A model generated the notes under the pieces. That model was not told the DNA's origin. It was given only the letters and a program-made list of their open reading frames with translations, and did no database searches. 64,000 nt of DNA, taken from Nitrospirota bacterium. Its GTDB lineage: Bacteria > Nitrospirota > Nitrospiria > SBBL01 > JAADHI01. A program made the position numbers and the translations under genes. Shown here one piece after another: positions 1-9,565 of this stretch; within the stretch, counting starts at the first letter, position 1, and the number at the start of each line of letters is the position of its first letter. Location: NCBI GenBank assembly GCA_029261215.1, contig JAJDBT010000081.1:1-64000 (forward strand). The letters run 5' to 3'.

Positions 1-119
1 TGCCTCCCGTTGCAAAATTATCCCGGGAGCATGGCAGAAAAAATGACCGTGGTTCAAGTCGGTAACAGACAAAATGATAATATTTCCCTTTAATTACATG
101 ATGTTGTATAGCTTAGGGC

Positions 120-689
120 TCATTTAACCGGACAGTAGTGGAGCGGCATATTGTTTTTGCCTTCGATGAAAAAATCGACTGGATAATTCCCGGCGTTGTC
201 CAGACCAGATACGATATAGTCCTGTTGAATCTTATCTTCGCCAACGATGCGATTGAGTTGTTCTTGCAAGTCGTCGTAAAAGGTTGAAGCCACGCGAGAG
301 CGGTTGAGGAAGGTGAGATCATAAACGCGCGTCAGGGCTTGCCCGAAACGAAAAAGGGTCTGAGCGGCCTCGTCCACGCTTGTTTCCATGAAGAACTGAC
401 CTTCCTTGTATTCTAGTCCATGTTCCGAAATGATTTGCTCCAGTAGCAAACCTCGTGTGTCCTTTAAAAATTTATCAACCTCATTTTCATAGCTGAGATG
501 TAACAAGGTATGTCCGCCGTCGCTGATGAGTAGACCGCCTGTCCGGGTTTCGGAAAGGTAAATGGGATAATGATCTCCATCCGGAAAGGTGAAGGGTGTC
601 TCCAGCATCATCAGGCCGTTTTGTCGGCGATGAAGGTGCACTTCCGCACATAGATGTTCACATAAGCGTTTTTCCAGTAGTTCAAGCAT
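120..689 (-). pseudogene. DUF1828 protein, C-terminally truncated
   Basis: The predicted protein has 189 residues. Residues 1-100 match the DUF1828 pattern I recall (a TPFxFPDGDHYPIYL block and an SDGGHTLLHLSYE block). The following FGQALTRVYDLTFLNRxRVASTFYxDL segment is the usual link into a DUF1829 domain. Family members are normally about 250 residues; this one stops after the motif PVDFFIEGKN, roughly 60 residues early. I see no continuation of the family sequence in any frame in the 119 bases before the window edge, so the 3' end appears lost. It lies 12 bp downstream of the DUF6978-like gene and is probably co-transcribed with it. The function of these paired families is not established; they are often seen in accessory regions. 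A short functional variant cannot be excluded. Confidence 0.6.
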
Positions 690-701
690 TTTTTGACCTT
701 C

Positions 702-1157
702 TTAAATAAACGAGGTTTGATCAGGGTTCGCACCGCTGATTCCTGAAATATTGTAATCCTCCAGCAAGTGGTAAAGCGCGCCATTAAGTGTATCATCTCG
801 GTTCGTCGCTTCGGCGTGGTGTTCGGGTTTTTTGCCTTGTTCGATTGCAGTCTGTGTTGTTTTGTGAATATGGCATTGGTAGGTAATATCGCCGTGTTTG
901 TGGCTAGGGCCGTTGTAACGCGCCAAGGTTAGGGGCGTGCCGTCCGGCTTAATGACTGAAAGACCGCAGGAAAAGTCTTCGAGATCAAACGTATTTTGTC
1001 TCAAATAGAGACGAAAAATATAGTCATCCGATACGACCTTGTGATTCCTTTGCCGATGTCCCGGCTTGTCTTTCCACTTAGTTGTGGGGTTTGTGACTTT
1101 CTTTTGTACCTCGCGTAGTTGGGCTAATGTTGCCTCGGTGATTACGTCAAAGTTCAT
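702..1157 (-). CDS. DUF6978-like protein, partner of the DUF1828 gene
   Basis: This encodes a protein of 151 residues. A Met codon five codons upstream (position 1172) is possible, but the start at 1157 is preferred because GGAG lies 9 bases before it, whereas the upstream Met has no Shine-Dalgarno sequence. Visible features are a beta-rich N-terminal half with an RNHKVVSDDYIFRLYLRQ segment, then a His-rich stretch around residues 85-110 (GPSHKHGD, CHIHK) and an acidic C-terminus. This layout resembles DUF6978 proteins, which commonly sit next to DUF1828 genes. The function is unknown. The pairing, small size and accessory context would fit a toxin-antitoxin or defence module, but nothing in the sequence proves this. 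Confidence 0.6.
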   Translation of the reverse strand: MNFDVITEATLAQLREVQKKVTNPTTKWKDKPGHRQRNHKVVSDDYIFRLYLRQNTFDLEDFSCGLSVIKPDGTPLTLARYNGPSHKHGDITYQCHIHKTTQTAIEQGKKPEHHAEATNRDDTLNGALYHLLEDYNISGISGANPDQTSFI

Positions 1158-1437
1158 GTTGTTAGTCTCCATATCAAAAAGATATCATCATGTTTCTTTG
1201 AAGAAAAGCCTTGTATTAGAGGCTTCAGTTTTGAAGCAATTTCTTCGATACCCGTCGAGGAGACATTAGCTGGCATCGTGCTCAAAATCGGTACCAGCGG
1301 ATCGAAAACGAACGAACGGTCTCTTTTTTTTTGGCATTCTGAATGTCATGAGGTTAAGAAGTGTGCCCTTTCAAACAGATCATGAATAGGATCTTTTTTG
1401 ATTTTTCGGCTGAGTATACTGCTTTGAAAAACGAAGA

Positions 1438-2808
1438 TCAATCACCTTCCACCCATGCATCATATCCCCCTAAAAGATCCTGCACATTTTTTCGCCCGGC
1501 TTGTTCGAGCAGGCTGGCGGCGATCATTGAGCGATACCCGCCTTGGCAATGCACAATCACATCGCCGGAGTCTGGCACTTCTTTTAATCGCGTGGGCAGA
1601 AGATTAAGCGGAATATTGAGGCTGCCTTCGATGTGTCCGGCTTCCCATTCACTGGTCGTGCGGATATCAAGTATGGTGGGTTTGTTGTTTGACTGTCTCA
1701 GTCCCGCCGCAGTCACTTGGAAGGTATTCGTCAACAGTTCAGGGCGGTCTTGAATGGCGTCCATGCCGCCCTGAAGGTAGCCGATGACGCTGTGAAAACC
1801 GATACGTGCGAGGCGGATGAGGGCTTCTTTAATCCGAGTGGGTTCGGCAATCAAAAGCAATGGCGCATCGGGTTTTAATAGGGTGCCGACCCAGGTTTCA
1901 AAGCGGCCTTCGATGCCGATATTGACCGCGCCGCGAAGATGCGCCGCTGCAAAATCCGAGGCGGGGCGAAGGTCAAGCACGCGCGCGCCGGACGCTTGAT
2001 GGGCAAGGATGTCTTCGATTGGAAGGCGTTTCAATGATTTGCGGATGGCAGTCTCCAGACTGGGCCGCTCTTGCTGATTAAGTTTTGCGTCGTATGAAAA
2101 ATAGGCGGGTGCGGTGGGCAGGTCGGTTTGCACAAACTGGATAAAGACAGCTTTGTCCATATTTTGAAGCGCCTTGTTTTCTCGATGTTCTTCGGCGAGG
2201 GTCGAGACCGCTTTGTCGCTCAGGGATTTGCCGCACATCGACCCGGCCCCATGCGCGGGATAAACACGCGTATCGCCGGGTAAAGTGAGCAATTTATTGT
2301 GAAGAGAATCGTAGAGCATGCCGCCCAGGTCGTCGGCGCTGAGGCCAACCGAGGCCATCAAGTCGGGGCGGCCCACGTCCCCGATAAAGAGGGTGTCGCC
2401 CGTGAAGACCGCGTAAGGATGTTGGGGATCGGTCGCATCGTCAAAAACCAATATGGAAATGCCTTCCGGCGTGTGGCCGGGCGTTTCCAGAGTTTTGAGC
2501 CGAACCGCGCCCAAAACGACTTCATCGCCCTCATGCAGGGCTTTAAAATCAAAAGTGGCGCTGGCTTTTGCACCCAGATAAATCTGTGCCCCGACGGCAT
2601 CGCGTAACTCAATGTGTCCCGCGATAAAGTCGGCGTGATTGTGGGTTAAAAGGACATGTTGAATGCTGAAGTCGTGTGCTTTGGCTTCGTCGAGATATAG
2701 ATCGATATCCCGTCGAGGATCAATAATAGCCGCGACCTTTGTTTTTTCGTCGGCGACCATGTACGAGGCCTGTGACAAACTCTCCAGATAATAACGTTGA
2801 AAAAACAT
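1438..2808 (-). CDS. CstB-like persulfide dioxygenase-rhodanese fusion
   Basis: The protein has 456 residues. Residues 1-245 form an ETHE1-type metallo-beta-lactamase domain. Its metal ligands are visible: THNHAD at 55-60, GH at 111-112, the TGDTLFIGDVGR block from 136 and PAHG at 184-187. Two rhodanese domains follow. The first (about 255-350) has no catalytic cysteine in its loop. The second (about 360-456) has Cys421 in a CQGGYR loop. This order, dioxygenase, inactive rhodanese, active rhodanese, is that of CstB, which oxidises persulfides and releases thiosulfate during sulfide detoxification. A strong ribosome-binding site (AGGAGGT) precedes the start. No CstR-type regulator or sulfide:quinone reductase is adjacent, so the physiological role is inferred from architecture alone. 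Confidence 0.88.
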   Translation of the reverse strand: MFFQRYYLESLSQASYMVADEKTKVAAIIDPRRDIDLYLDEAKAHDFSIQHVLLTHNHADFIAGHIELRDAVGAQIYLGAKASATFDFKALHEGDEVVLGAVRLKTLETPGHTPEGISILVFDDATDPQHPYAVFTGDTLFIGDVGRPDLMASVGLSADDLGGMLYDSLHNKLLTLPGDTRVYPAHGAGSMCGKSLSDKAVSTLAEEHRENKALQNMDKAVFIQFVQTDLPTAPAYFSYDAKLNQQERPSLETAIRKSLKRLPIEDILAHQASGARVLDLRPASDFAAAHLRGAVNIGIEGRFETWVGTLLKPDAPLLLIAEPTRIKEALIRLARIGFHSVIGYLQGGMDAIQDRPELLTNTFQVTAAGLRQSNNKPTILDIRTTSEWEAGHIEGSLNIPLNLLPTRLKEVPDSGDVIVHCQGGYRSMIAASLLEQAGRKNVQDLLGGYDAWVEGD

Positions 2809-3029
2809 GAGGCACCTCCTTTTTTAAGAGGCATAACAGAAAGTACCTCAGGATGGCAAGTCCGGGAAGCCCCTGTCCTTCATAAATAAGTGGGCGGGAT
2901 TAAAAAACAGGAAAAAGGCATGAGGCATCGGGGGGTTAAATGCTCAAGATTTTTGAGAAAAAGACCCATTGAATCTTGAATAAGAGACTGCTAGAATGCC
3001 TTCGTTATTGTCTCGTGGGTTTGTGTGTG

Positions 3030-3446
3030 ATGAAAACAGGCTTCCATCGTCAAACCGTTTTGTGGCTGGTGCTGCTGTTGTTTGGTTTTTCCCTGACCGG
3101 AAAAGCCTTTGCTTGCAGTGACCCTTCCGCAATGGAAATGGGTCAGGGCCGCGAGGCCGACTGTTGTGCGGAACGCTGTCGCATGGAGACGACGCACGAG
3201 GATGCAAAAAAGGCCTGCGAGTCGAGCCGGACCGCCTTTAGCACGCGGGATTCCCTTTTTAGCCCCAAGAGCGACTGTGCGCAAAGCCCGGCATGGATGC
3301 TTTCAGTCCCCGATACACGGTCCTTGTTTTATCCCCCGCTTGTTGAGCCCGATGAGGGCGCCTTTCGACTGTCATCCGATCCGCCGCTTTTTCGTCATCA
3401 CGCCACAGTTCCGATTTATACCGCTAACAGCGTTTTTCTGATTTAA
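3030..3446 (+). CDS. Small Cys-rich secreted protein ahead of the Cu/Ag efflux genes
   Basis: This is a protein of 138 residues from the ATG at 3030. An in-frame TTG at 2976 would add 18 residues but would bury the signal peptide. Residues 1-28 look like a signal peptide (basic start, Leu/Val/Phe-rich core, cleavage near KAFA). The mature part has Cys clusters (CCAERCRME, later CESS and CAQS) and a Met-rich MEMGQG motif, which suggest metal binding. It lies about 100 bp upstream of the TolC-like gene, on the same strand. I do not recognise a family. The position suggests a periplasmic copper or silver binding or sensing role, which is inference. The start codon is uncertain because no clear ribosome-binding site precedes either candidate. 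Confidence 0.5.
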   Translation: MKTGFHRQTVLWLVLLLFGFSLTGKAFACSDPSAMEMGQGREADCCAERCRMETTHEDAKKACESSRTAFSTRDSLFSPKSDCAQSPAWMLSVPDTRSLFYPPLVEPDEGAFRLSSDPPLFRHHATVPIYTANSVFLI

Positions 3447-3548
3447 TCCACCCCTCTGTTTTACCTGATTTTTGCCCTGTTTGATCGACAAGATGAACGC
3501 GGGCAAGCCATCTCAATAGGTTCATTTTTAAGGAAAGGAAGGTCATCC

Positions 3549-4835
3549 ATGAAGGAATTCTGGTGGTGTGTCCTGTTCTCTCTCGTGCTGTGTTTGATGC
3601 CGCAGGCCGTGAGTGCAGAGCAGGATCCAGGGCTTCAAGTTTCGGCGCTGATCGAGGAGGCGCTTCAAAACAATCCTCGCATTGCGGCCGCGCAGTTTGA
3701 ATGGGCGGCAAGCAAGGCCCATGTCGGTCAAATGAATGTTTTGGACGATCCCATCGTGGGTTTTGATACCTGGAATATTCCGAACGATCTTGATCTGGAT
3801 AAAACGCAGACCTGGATTGTCTTTGCCGAACAGCGTTTTCCGGCGCCAGGCACGCTGGCTCTGCGGGAAGCCGTGGCGGAAGCAGAGGCCCTGCAAGCCA
3901 AGGCGAAGATGGATGTGACTAAACAGGTCATCACACGCGAGGTTAAACTCGCTTATGCTGCGCTCTTTTTGGCGCATAAAACGATTGAAGTTACAAACAA
4001 CCATATCGCGGTTTTAAAGCGTTTTGAAGAAGCCGCTGCGATGAAGTTTTCGACGGGGACGGTTTCACGGCAGGATTTGCTCAAGGCCCAGGTTGCCCTG
4101 GCCCGATTAAATAATGACCGGATTCTGCAAGAGCAGGCCCTGGAGACCGCCTCAGCCGCCTTGAACACCTTGCTGAACCGCCCGGTACGCGCGCCCTTTG
4201 AAAAGGTAGCGCGCCTGAAATCTCCAGTGTTGCTTGAAACACCTGAGCAACTTGAATCGACGGCGTTTGACCAACAGGCCACACTCAAGCTTTCAGCGGT
4301 TTCAATCAAGCGTCATGAACAATCCGTGGCTCTGGCGAAAAAAAAACTGTCGCCCGATTTTCAAGTCGGGGTCAAACGTTTTGAAAACAAGGGCAGTTCT
4401 CAGGCGAATGGTTGGGGCGTTTCCGCGAGCATGAATCTGCCCTGGTTTTTCCGTGAAAAACACGATCAGGGAATTGCGGAAGGACATCATCAAGCGGCAC
4501 GAGAGGCGGCTTATTATGAATATCTTAAAAACCAAACGCGCTTTGCGATTCAGAATTTGAGCGTAAAAATTCAAACAGCGGCGCGTCTGGTGCGTCTTTT
4601 TGAAGAGGAAGTCATTCCCAGGGCCGAGCAATCTGTGGCTTCGGCCGATGCCGGATATCAATCCGATCAGGTGGACTTTCTCGATCTTCTGGAAAGTGAA
4701 AGTCAGTTGCTGAGTTTCCGGCTTGAATACTATCAGGCCATGACCGATCAATATCAGCAGTCCGCGCGTTTGGAACAGGTACTAGGGGTCAGTCTGGACG
4801 ATCTTCAACAAAACAGGGATGGAGGTAAAAAATGA
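3549..4835 (+). CDS. TolC-family outer-membrane channel, CusC/CzcC-like
   Basis: The protein has 428 residues with a clear signal peptide (about 1-23, ending AVSA). The rest is a duplicated outer-membrane efflux protein domain with long amphipathic helices rich in Ala, Gln and Glu, and the typical AEQSVASADAGYQSDQ type segment near residues 355-370. The length is normal for heavy-metal CusC/CzcC channels. AAGGAAAGGAAGG sits a few bases before the start. The stop overlaps the start of the adaptor gene (ATGA), so the three efflux genes form one operon. It should form the outer-membrane exit duct of the tripartite pump. No N-terminal lipobox is seen, unlike E. coli CusC. Confidence 0.87.
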   Translation: MKEFWWCVLFSLVLCLMPQAVSAEQDPGLQVSALIEEALQNNPRIAAAQFEWAASKAHVGQMNVLDDPIVGFDTWNIPNDLDLDKTQTWIVFAEQRFPAPGTLALREAVAEAEALQAKAKMDVTKQVITREVKLAYAALFLAHKTIEVTNNHIAVLKRFEEAAAMKFSTGTVSRQDLLKAQVALARLNNDRILQEQALETASAALNTLLNRPVRAPFEKVARLKSPVLLETPEQLESTAFDQQATLKLSAVSIKRHEQSVALAKKKLSPDFQVGVKRFENKGSSQANGWGVSASMNLPWFFREKHDQGIAEGHHQAAREAAYYEYLKNQTRFAIQNLSVKIQTAARLVRLFEEEVIPRAEQSVASADAGYQSDQVDFLDLLESESQLLSFRLEYYQAMTDQYQQSARLEQVLGVSLDDLQQNRDGGKK

Positions 4836-6451
4836 AACAATTCAAAAAAATAAAGACCCGCGCTGTGTTTGTGGCAGGTTTGTTTGTATTGAGCCTTGCA
4901 GGTGGGTTTTATTCTGCCTCGGCTGAAATGGAAGACATGGCGGGCATGGACATGCCCATGAAAAATGAAACGGACAAAGCTGGGAAAGGTCAGGTGCCGA
5001 TCACCTTAAGCCCGCACAAACAGCGGCTTATTGGCGTGAAAACGACCGAAGTCACAATGAAAGCCTTACACAAACAGATTCGAACGATTGGCCGGGTGGA
5101 CTATAACGAGCGAAAACTGAGGACGATTACGACCAAAATTGAAGGCTGGATTGAGGAGTTGGGCATAGACGCGACGGGAATGCCTGTAAAAAAAGGAGAG
5201 ATGCTTTTTTCGGTGTACAGCCCAAAACTGGTTCAGGCGCAGGATGAATATTTAATGGCCCGGCGAAGCGCCCAAAACGGCGGACGGGCCATGACCGAGG
5301 CGAGCCGACGGCGGCTTTTGTTGTGGGATGTGAGCCCTGCGCAGATACGTGACTTGGAAAAACGCGGTGAAACCCTGCGGGCCTTGCCCATGCTTTCTCC
5401 CGCAAGCGGCGTGGTCATCGAAAAAATGGCCCTTGCGGGCATGTACGTCAATCCGGGTATGCCGCTTTATCAAATTGCGGATCTTTCAACGGTATGGGTG
5501 TATGCGGATATTTATGAAAGTGATCTGCCGCTGGTTAGCGCCGGACAGGCAGCGCGGCTGAGCTTTTCCGCTTTACCCGGAGTGTTTCGGGAAGCCACGG
5601 TGACCAGGGTTTATCCCTATCTGAATAAAGCCACACGCACCGCGACAGTGCGTCTGGAGTTGGAGAACCCGGATGGAATGCTTGCGCCGGGCATGTATGC
5701 CGATGTCCTCTTTGATGTGCCGATCACAGAAGCCCTGGTTGTGCCGGACAGCGCCGTGCTGGATTCGGGGCTGCGTCAAATGGTTTTTGTCTCGCAGGCT
5801 GGCGGCCGATTTGAGCCCAGAGCGGTCATGATGGGGCAACGTGTGCGTGGTGAGGTGACCATACTCAAAGGCTTGAATGCGGGCGAGCAGGTGGTGACGC
5901 AGGGGACTTTTTTGATTGATTCCGAAAGCAAGATGATGGCCTCAATGGAAGGCATGATGGGCCTGATCGGCATGGGCGATTGGAAAATGGAAGGCTCTAA
6001 AATGGGCGAAATGGACATGGGCGACATGAAAATGGACGACATGGACATGGATGGGATGGACATGGGTGTGGGCAAGATGGAAGGTATGGGCGACATGAAT
6101 ATGTCTGCAAGTGGTTCCGCCTCTTCTCCTGAAAATGAGGTGAGCCTCGAGGGTTTGAAGCTTCACTTTTCAACCGAGCCTGCGATGCCCAAAAAGGGCG
6201 ACACGATGCTGCGTTTGAAGGTCAGTGATCAGGCAGGTAAAGCCGTTTCGGATGTCACAGTCACTTTTGACTATACGATGGCTATGCCCGGCATGGAAAT
6301 CGAAACCCTTTCGGCAAAAGCCGAAAAAGGCGGCCTATACACGGCCACGGCATTTTTGGGCATGAAGGGCGTTTGGGAAGTGGAGATAAGGATCACAGGT
6401 CCTGATCGCGCCCCGGTGAAAGCAACATTCAATGTTCGGGTGGGAGGATAA
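4832..6451 (+). CDS. CusB-like periplasmic adaptor with Met-rich linker and YtkA-like tail
   Basis: The protein has 539 residues. It starts with a signal peptide (about 1-31), then a short Met-rich stretch (33-43, typical of Cu(I)/Ag(I) sites). Residues about 60-365 form the membrane-fusion adaptor with barrel-sandwich and beta-barrel domains. Residues 369-424 are a Met/Asp/Gly-rich linker in which roughly every third residue is Met. Residues 441-539 form a separate immunoglobulin-like domain resembling YtkA/FixH-type copper-associated domains (AMPKKGDTMLRLKV, MAMPGME). Canonical CusB lacks this tail. It is translationally coupled to the channel gene (ATGA overlap) with GGAGG before the start. 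Substrate specificity for Cu(I)/Ag(I) is inferred from the Met content and the CusA-like partner. Confidence 0.88.
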   Translation: MKQFKKIKTRAVFVAGLFVLSLAGGFYSASAEMEDMAGMDMPMKNETDKAGKGQVPITLSPHKQRLIGVKTTEVTMKALHKQIRTIGRVDYNERKLRTITTKIEGWIEELGIDATGMPVKKGEMLFSVYSPKLVQAQDEYLMARRSAQNGGRAMTEASRRRLLLWDVSPAQIRDLEKRGETLRALPMLSPASGVVIEKMALAGMYVNPGMPLYQIADLSTVWVYADIYESDLPLVSAGQAARLSFSALPGVFREATVTRVYPYLNKATRTATVRLELENPDGMLAPGMYADVLFDVPITEALVVPDSAVLDSGLRQMVFVSQAGGRFEPRAVMMGQRVRGEVTILKGLNAGEQVVTQGTFLIDSESKMMASMEGMMGLIGMGDWKMEGSKMGEMDMGDMKMDDMDMDGMDMGVGKMEGMGDMNMSASGSASSPENEVSLEGLKLHFSTEPAMPKKGDTMLRLKVSDQAGKAVSDVTVTFDYTMAMPGMEIETLSAKAEKGGLYTATAFLGMKGVWEVEIRITGPDRAPVKATFNVRVGG

Positions 6452-6452
6452 A

Positions 6453-9400
6453 ATGATTGAAAGGATCATCGAAGTTTGTGGCCGCAATCGTTTTATGGTG
6501 TTGATCACCGCCTTGTTTTTAAGCGGCCTGGGTATTTGGGCGATGGGTCGTACGCCTCTGGATGCGATTCCCGATTTATCGGATGTGCAGGTCATTATCT
6601 TTACAGACTGGCCGGGCCGCAGCCCCACATTGGTGGAGGATCAAATTACCTATCCCATTGTCACGGCCATGACCGCCGCGCCCAAGGTGAAACATGCGCG
6701 TGGACAATCTTTTCTGGGCCTCTCTTTTGTGAACGTTGTATTTGAAGACGGCACGGACATGTATTGGGCCAGAAGCCGGGTGTTGGAATACATGCAGGGC
6801 GTGACGGGCAAGCTGCCGGAGGGCGTGACGCCAACCCTGGGGCCGGATGCCACGGGTGTTGGCTGGGTTTTTGAGTATGCGCTGCTGGATGAATCGGGGG
6901 AACATGATCTCTGGGAATTGACTTCCTTTCAAAATTGGACGCTCCGATACTGGCTGCAGAGTGTGCCGGGTGTCGCTGAAGTTGCGACGATTGGCGGCAT
7001 CGTCAAGCAGTATCAGGTCGAAGTCGATCCAAACAAGCTCCTGGCCTACAATATCCCCTTACAAAAAGTGATCACCGCGATTCAGGAAAACAACAACGAT
7101 GTGGGCGGCCGGGTCGTTGAAATTTCAGAGCGGGAATACATGGTGCGGGGGCTTGGTTATATCAAAACCCTGGATGACCTGCGAGATATTTCACTCGACT
7201 TGCGCGGGGACGGCACCCCGGTTTTTCTGGGGGATGTGGCGCGTATTCAGCTGGGGCCTGAAATGCGGCGTGGACTCGCTGACCTGGACGGCGAGCGGGA
7301 AGTCGTGGGCGGCGTGGTGGTCATGCGTTTTGGCGAAAATGCCCTAAACGTCATCAAGGGGGTGAAAGCAAAACTCAAGGAAGTGGAAGCTTCATTGCCC
7401 AAAGGGGTCAAGATCGTGACGACCTACGACCGCTCCGATTTGATTTATGGGGCAATCGAAACCCTCCGGGAACAACTGCTTGAAATTACGATTGTCGTCA
7501 GTCTGATTTCACTCTTGTTTCTTTTTCATCTGTGCTCGGCTTTGGTTGTGATCCTCACGCTGCCGGTGGCGATCCTCATCTCTTTTATCGCGATGTATGC
7601 CTGGAATGTGCCTTTCAATGTGATGTCTCTCGGCGGCATTGCGATTGCGGTGGGTGAAATGGTGGATGCCGCGATTGTCATGATTGAAAACGCCCACAGC
7701 CGTCTGGAATCTCAGCCTGAAGCCGACCGCATGACCGTTGTGATTGACGCGGCCAAAGAATTGGGCCGACCGCTCTTCTTTTCGCTGATCGTCATTACTA
7801 TTTCCTTCCTGCCCATTTTTGCGCTTGAATCACAGGAGGGCCGTTTGTTCAAACCCCTGGCCTATACCAAAACCTTTGCCATGTTTTTTTCTGCCCTGGT
7901 GTCCATCACCCTCGTTCCTGCGCTCATGACCCTGCTGATTCGCGGAAAAATTACCCCTGCGCACAAAAACCCGGCAAACCGATTTTTGGTGTGGTGTTAC
8001 CTCCCTTTTTTAAATGGCGTGCTGCGGTTTCGTAAAACGACGGTGTTGTTGGCCCTCATCGCGCTGTTTGTGACGGTGCCTGTTTTCAAGAACCTGGGTT
8101 CCGAATTCATGCCGCCCTTAAACGAGGGCACTATGCTCTACATGCCGACTTCACTACCGGGCATGGGCATTACGCAGGCCAAGGCGATTCTCAAAAAACA
8201 GGATGAAATGCTGAAAAGCTTTCCGGAAGTGGCCCATGTTTTTGGAAAAATCGGTCGGGCCGAAACACCGACGGACCCCGCGCCGATGAACATGGTTGAA
8301 ACCGTGGTGACCTTCAAACCACGTGATCAATGGCGGCCCGGACTCACCTGGGATGGACTCATCGAGGAAATGGACAAAAAACTGCAATTTCCGGGTATGC
8401 CCAATATCTGGTGGATGCCGATTCAAACCCGAAACGAAATGCTGGCGACCGGCATTCGCAGTACGCTGGGCATTAAAATTCTGGGCGCAAATTTGTCCGA
8501 AATCGAAAAGATCGGTTTTCAGATTGAAGGCATTTTGAAACAGCACAAAGATGTGCGTTCTGTCTTTGCTGAACGTGTGACCGGCGGATATTACATCGAC
8601 TTTACCACAAATCGCCGGGAAGCCGCGCGTTATGGTTTGAACGTGAATGACGTCAATGCCATGATTGAGTCCGCTATTGGCGGGAAACACGTTTCTCAGA
8701 CTGTCGAAGGCCGGGAGCGTTATTCCATCAACGTGCGGTATGCCCGTGAATTTCGGGAGGACTTTGACGCTTTGCAGCGCATGCTGATTAGCACCCCCAG
8801 TGGTTTACAAATTCCTCTGGGACAAGTCGCCGACATTCGTTTGGCGGAGGGGCCGTCGATGGTTCGGGATGAAAACGGGTCCCTCGCAGGTTTTGTGTTT
8901 GTGGATGGGGGTGCGGACGACCTGGGCGGTTTTGTGAAAAATGCCAAGACCCTCGTGCAACAAAACCTGAAACTGCCGCCCGGCTATTCTCTCGTGTGGG
9001 CAGGACAATACCAATACATGCTGCGCGCACAAGAAAAGCTCAAGCTTGTTGTGCCCGTAACCTTGCTCTTGATCTTTATCGTACTGTATTTCAATTTCCA
9101 GTCGTTTGCCCAAACGCTGATCGCATTACTGACGGTGCCGGTGGCCCTGATTGGCGGTATCTGGACGCTCAGTTTATTGCATTACAATATGAGCATCGCG
9201 GTTTGGGTGGGTCTGATTGCGCTGGCCGGCGTTGCCGCCGAAATGGGCGTGGTGATGGTGACTTTTCTAGATGAGTCTATCGCTTCAAATCAAAGTGATT
9301 TGACTCAGGAAACCCTGAAAAGAACGATGATCGATGGCGCCGTCAAACGCGTGAGGCCGGTGATGATGACGGCCGCAACGACCTTTATCGGACTGGGCCC

Positions 9401-9557
9401 TCTTTTGTTGAGTTCAGGCGAAGGTGCGGACGTGATGAAACGGATTGCCGCCCCCATGATCGGCGGGATGATCACGGCCACAGCGCTGACGCTTTTGCTG
9501 GTCCCCGCGATTTATTCACTGCATCAAAGCTGGGTGTTGCGGGAAAAGAGGAATTAA
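6453..9557 (+). CDS. cusA: CusA-like heavy-metal RND efflux transporter
   Basis: The protein has 1034 residues, a normal length for the HME-RND family. The ATG at 6453 is chosen over one 21 bases upstream because GGAGG lies just before it and the upstream one overlaps the adaptor stop region. Twelve membrane segments in two sets of six and two large periplasmic loops are visible. Family motifs include DAIPDLSDVQV near the N-terminus, the helix-4 segment GGIAIAVGEMVDAAIVMIEN with the proton-relay Asp, and TPTDPAPMNMVETVV. Met residues in the pore region fit monovalent copper or silver. It is the inner-membrane pump of the tripartite complex encoded with the two preceding genes. CusA is preferred over CzcA because of the Met-rich adaptor. 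Confidence 0.93.
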   Translation: MIERIIEVCGRNRFMVLITALFLSGLGIWAMGRTPLDAIPDLSDVQVIIFTDWPGRSPTLVEDQITYPIVTAMTAAPKVKHARGQSFLGLSFVNVVFEDGTDMYWARSRVLEYMQGVTGKLPEGVTPTLGPDATGVGWVFEYALLDESGEHDLWELTSFQNWTLRYWLQSVPGVAEVATIGGIVKQYQVEVDPNKLLAYNIPLQKVITAIQENNNDVGGRVVEISEREYMVRGLGYIKTLDDLRDISLDLRGDGTPVFLGDVARIQLGPEMRRGLADLDGEREVVGGVVVMRFGENALNVIKGVKAKLKEVEASLPKGVKIVTTYDRSDLIYGAIETLREQLLEITIVVSLISLLFLFHLCSALVVILTLPVAILISFIAMYAWNVPFNVMSLGGIAIAVGEMVDAAIVMIENAHSRLESQPEADRMTVVIDAAKELGRPLFFSLIVITISFLPIFALESQEGRLFKPLAYTKTFAMFFSALVSITLVPALMTLLIRGKITPAHKNPANRFLVWCYLPFLNGVLRFRKTTVLLALIALFVTVPVFKNLGSEFMPPLNEGTMLYMPTSLPGMGITQAKAILKKQDEMLKSFPEVAHVFGKIGRAETPTDPAPMNMVETVVTFKPRDQWRPGLTWDGLIEEMDKKLQFPGMPNIWWMPIQTRNEMLATGIRSTLGIKILGANLSEIEKIGFQIEGILKQHKDVRSVFAERVTGGYYIDFTTNRREAARYGLNVNDVNAMIESAIGGKHVSQTVEGRERYSINVRYAREFREDFDALQRMLISTPSGLQIPLGQVADIRLAEGPSMVRDENGSLAGFVFVDGGADDLGGFVKNAKTLVQQNLKLPPGYSLVWAGQYQYMLRAQEKLKLVVPVTLLLIFIVLYFNFQSFAQTLIALLTVPVALIGGIWTLSLLHYNMSIAVWVGLIALAGVAAEMGVVMVTFLDESIASNQSDLTQETLKRTMIDGAVKRVRPVMMTAATTFIGLGPLLLSSGEGADVMKRIAAPMIGGMITATALTLLLVPAIYSLHQSWVLREKRN

Positions 9558-9565
9558 AAAGGGCA

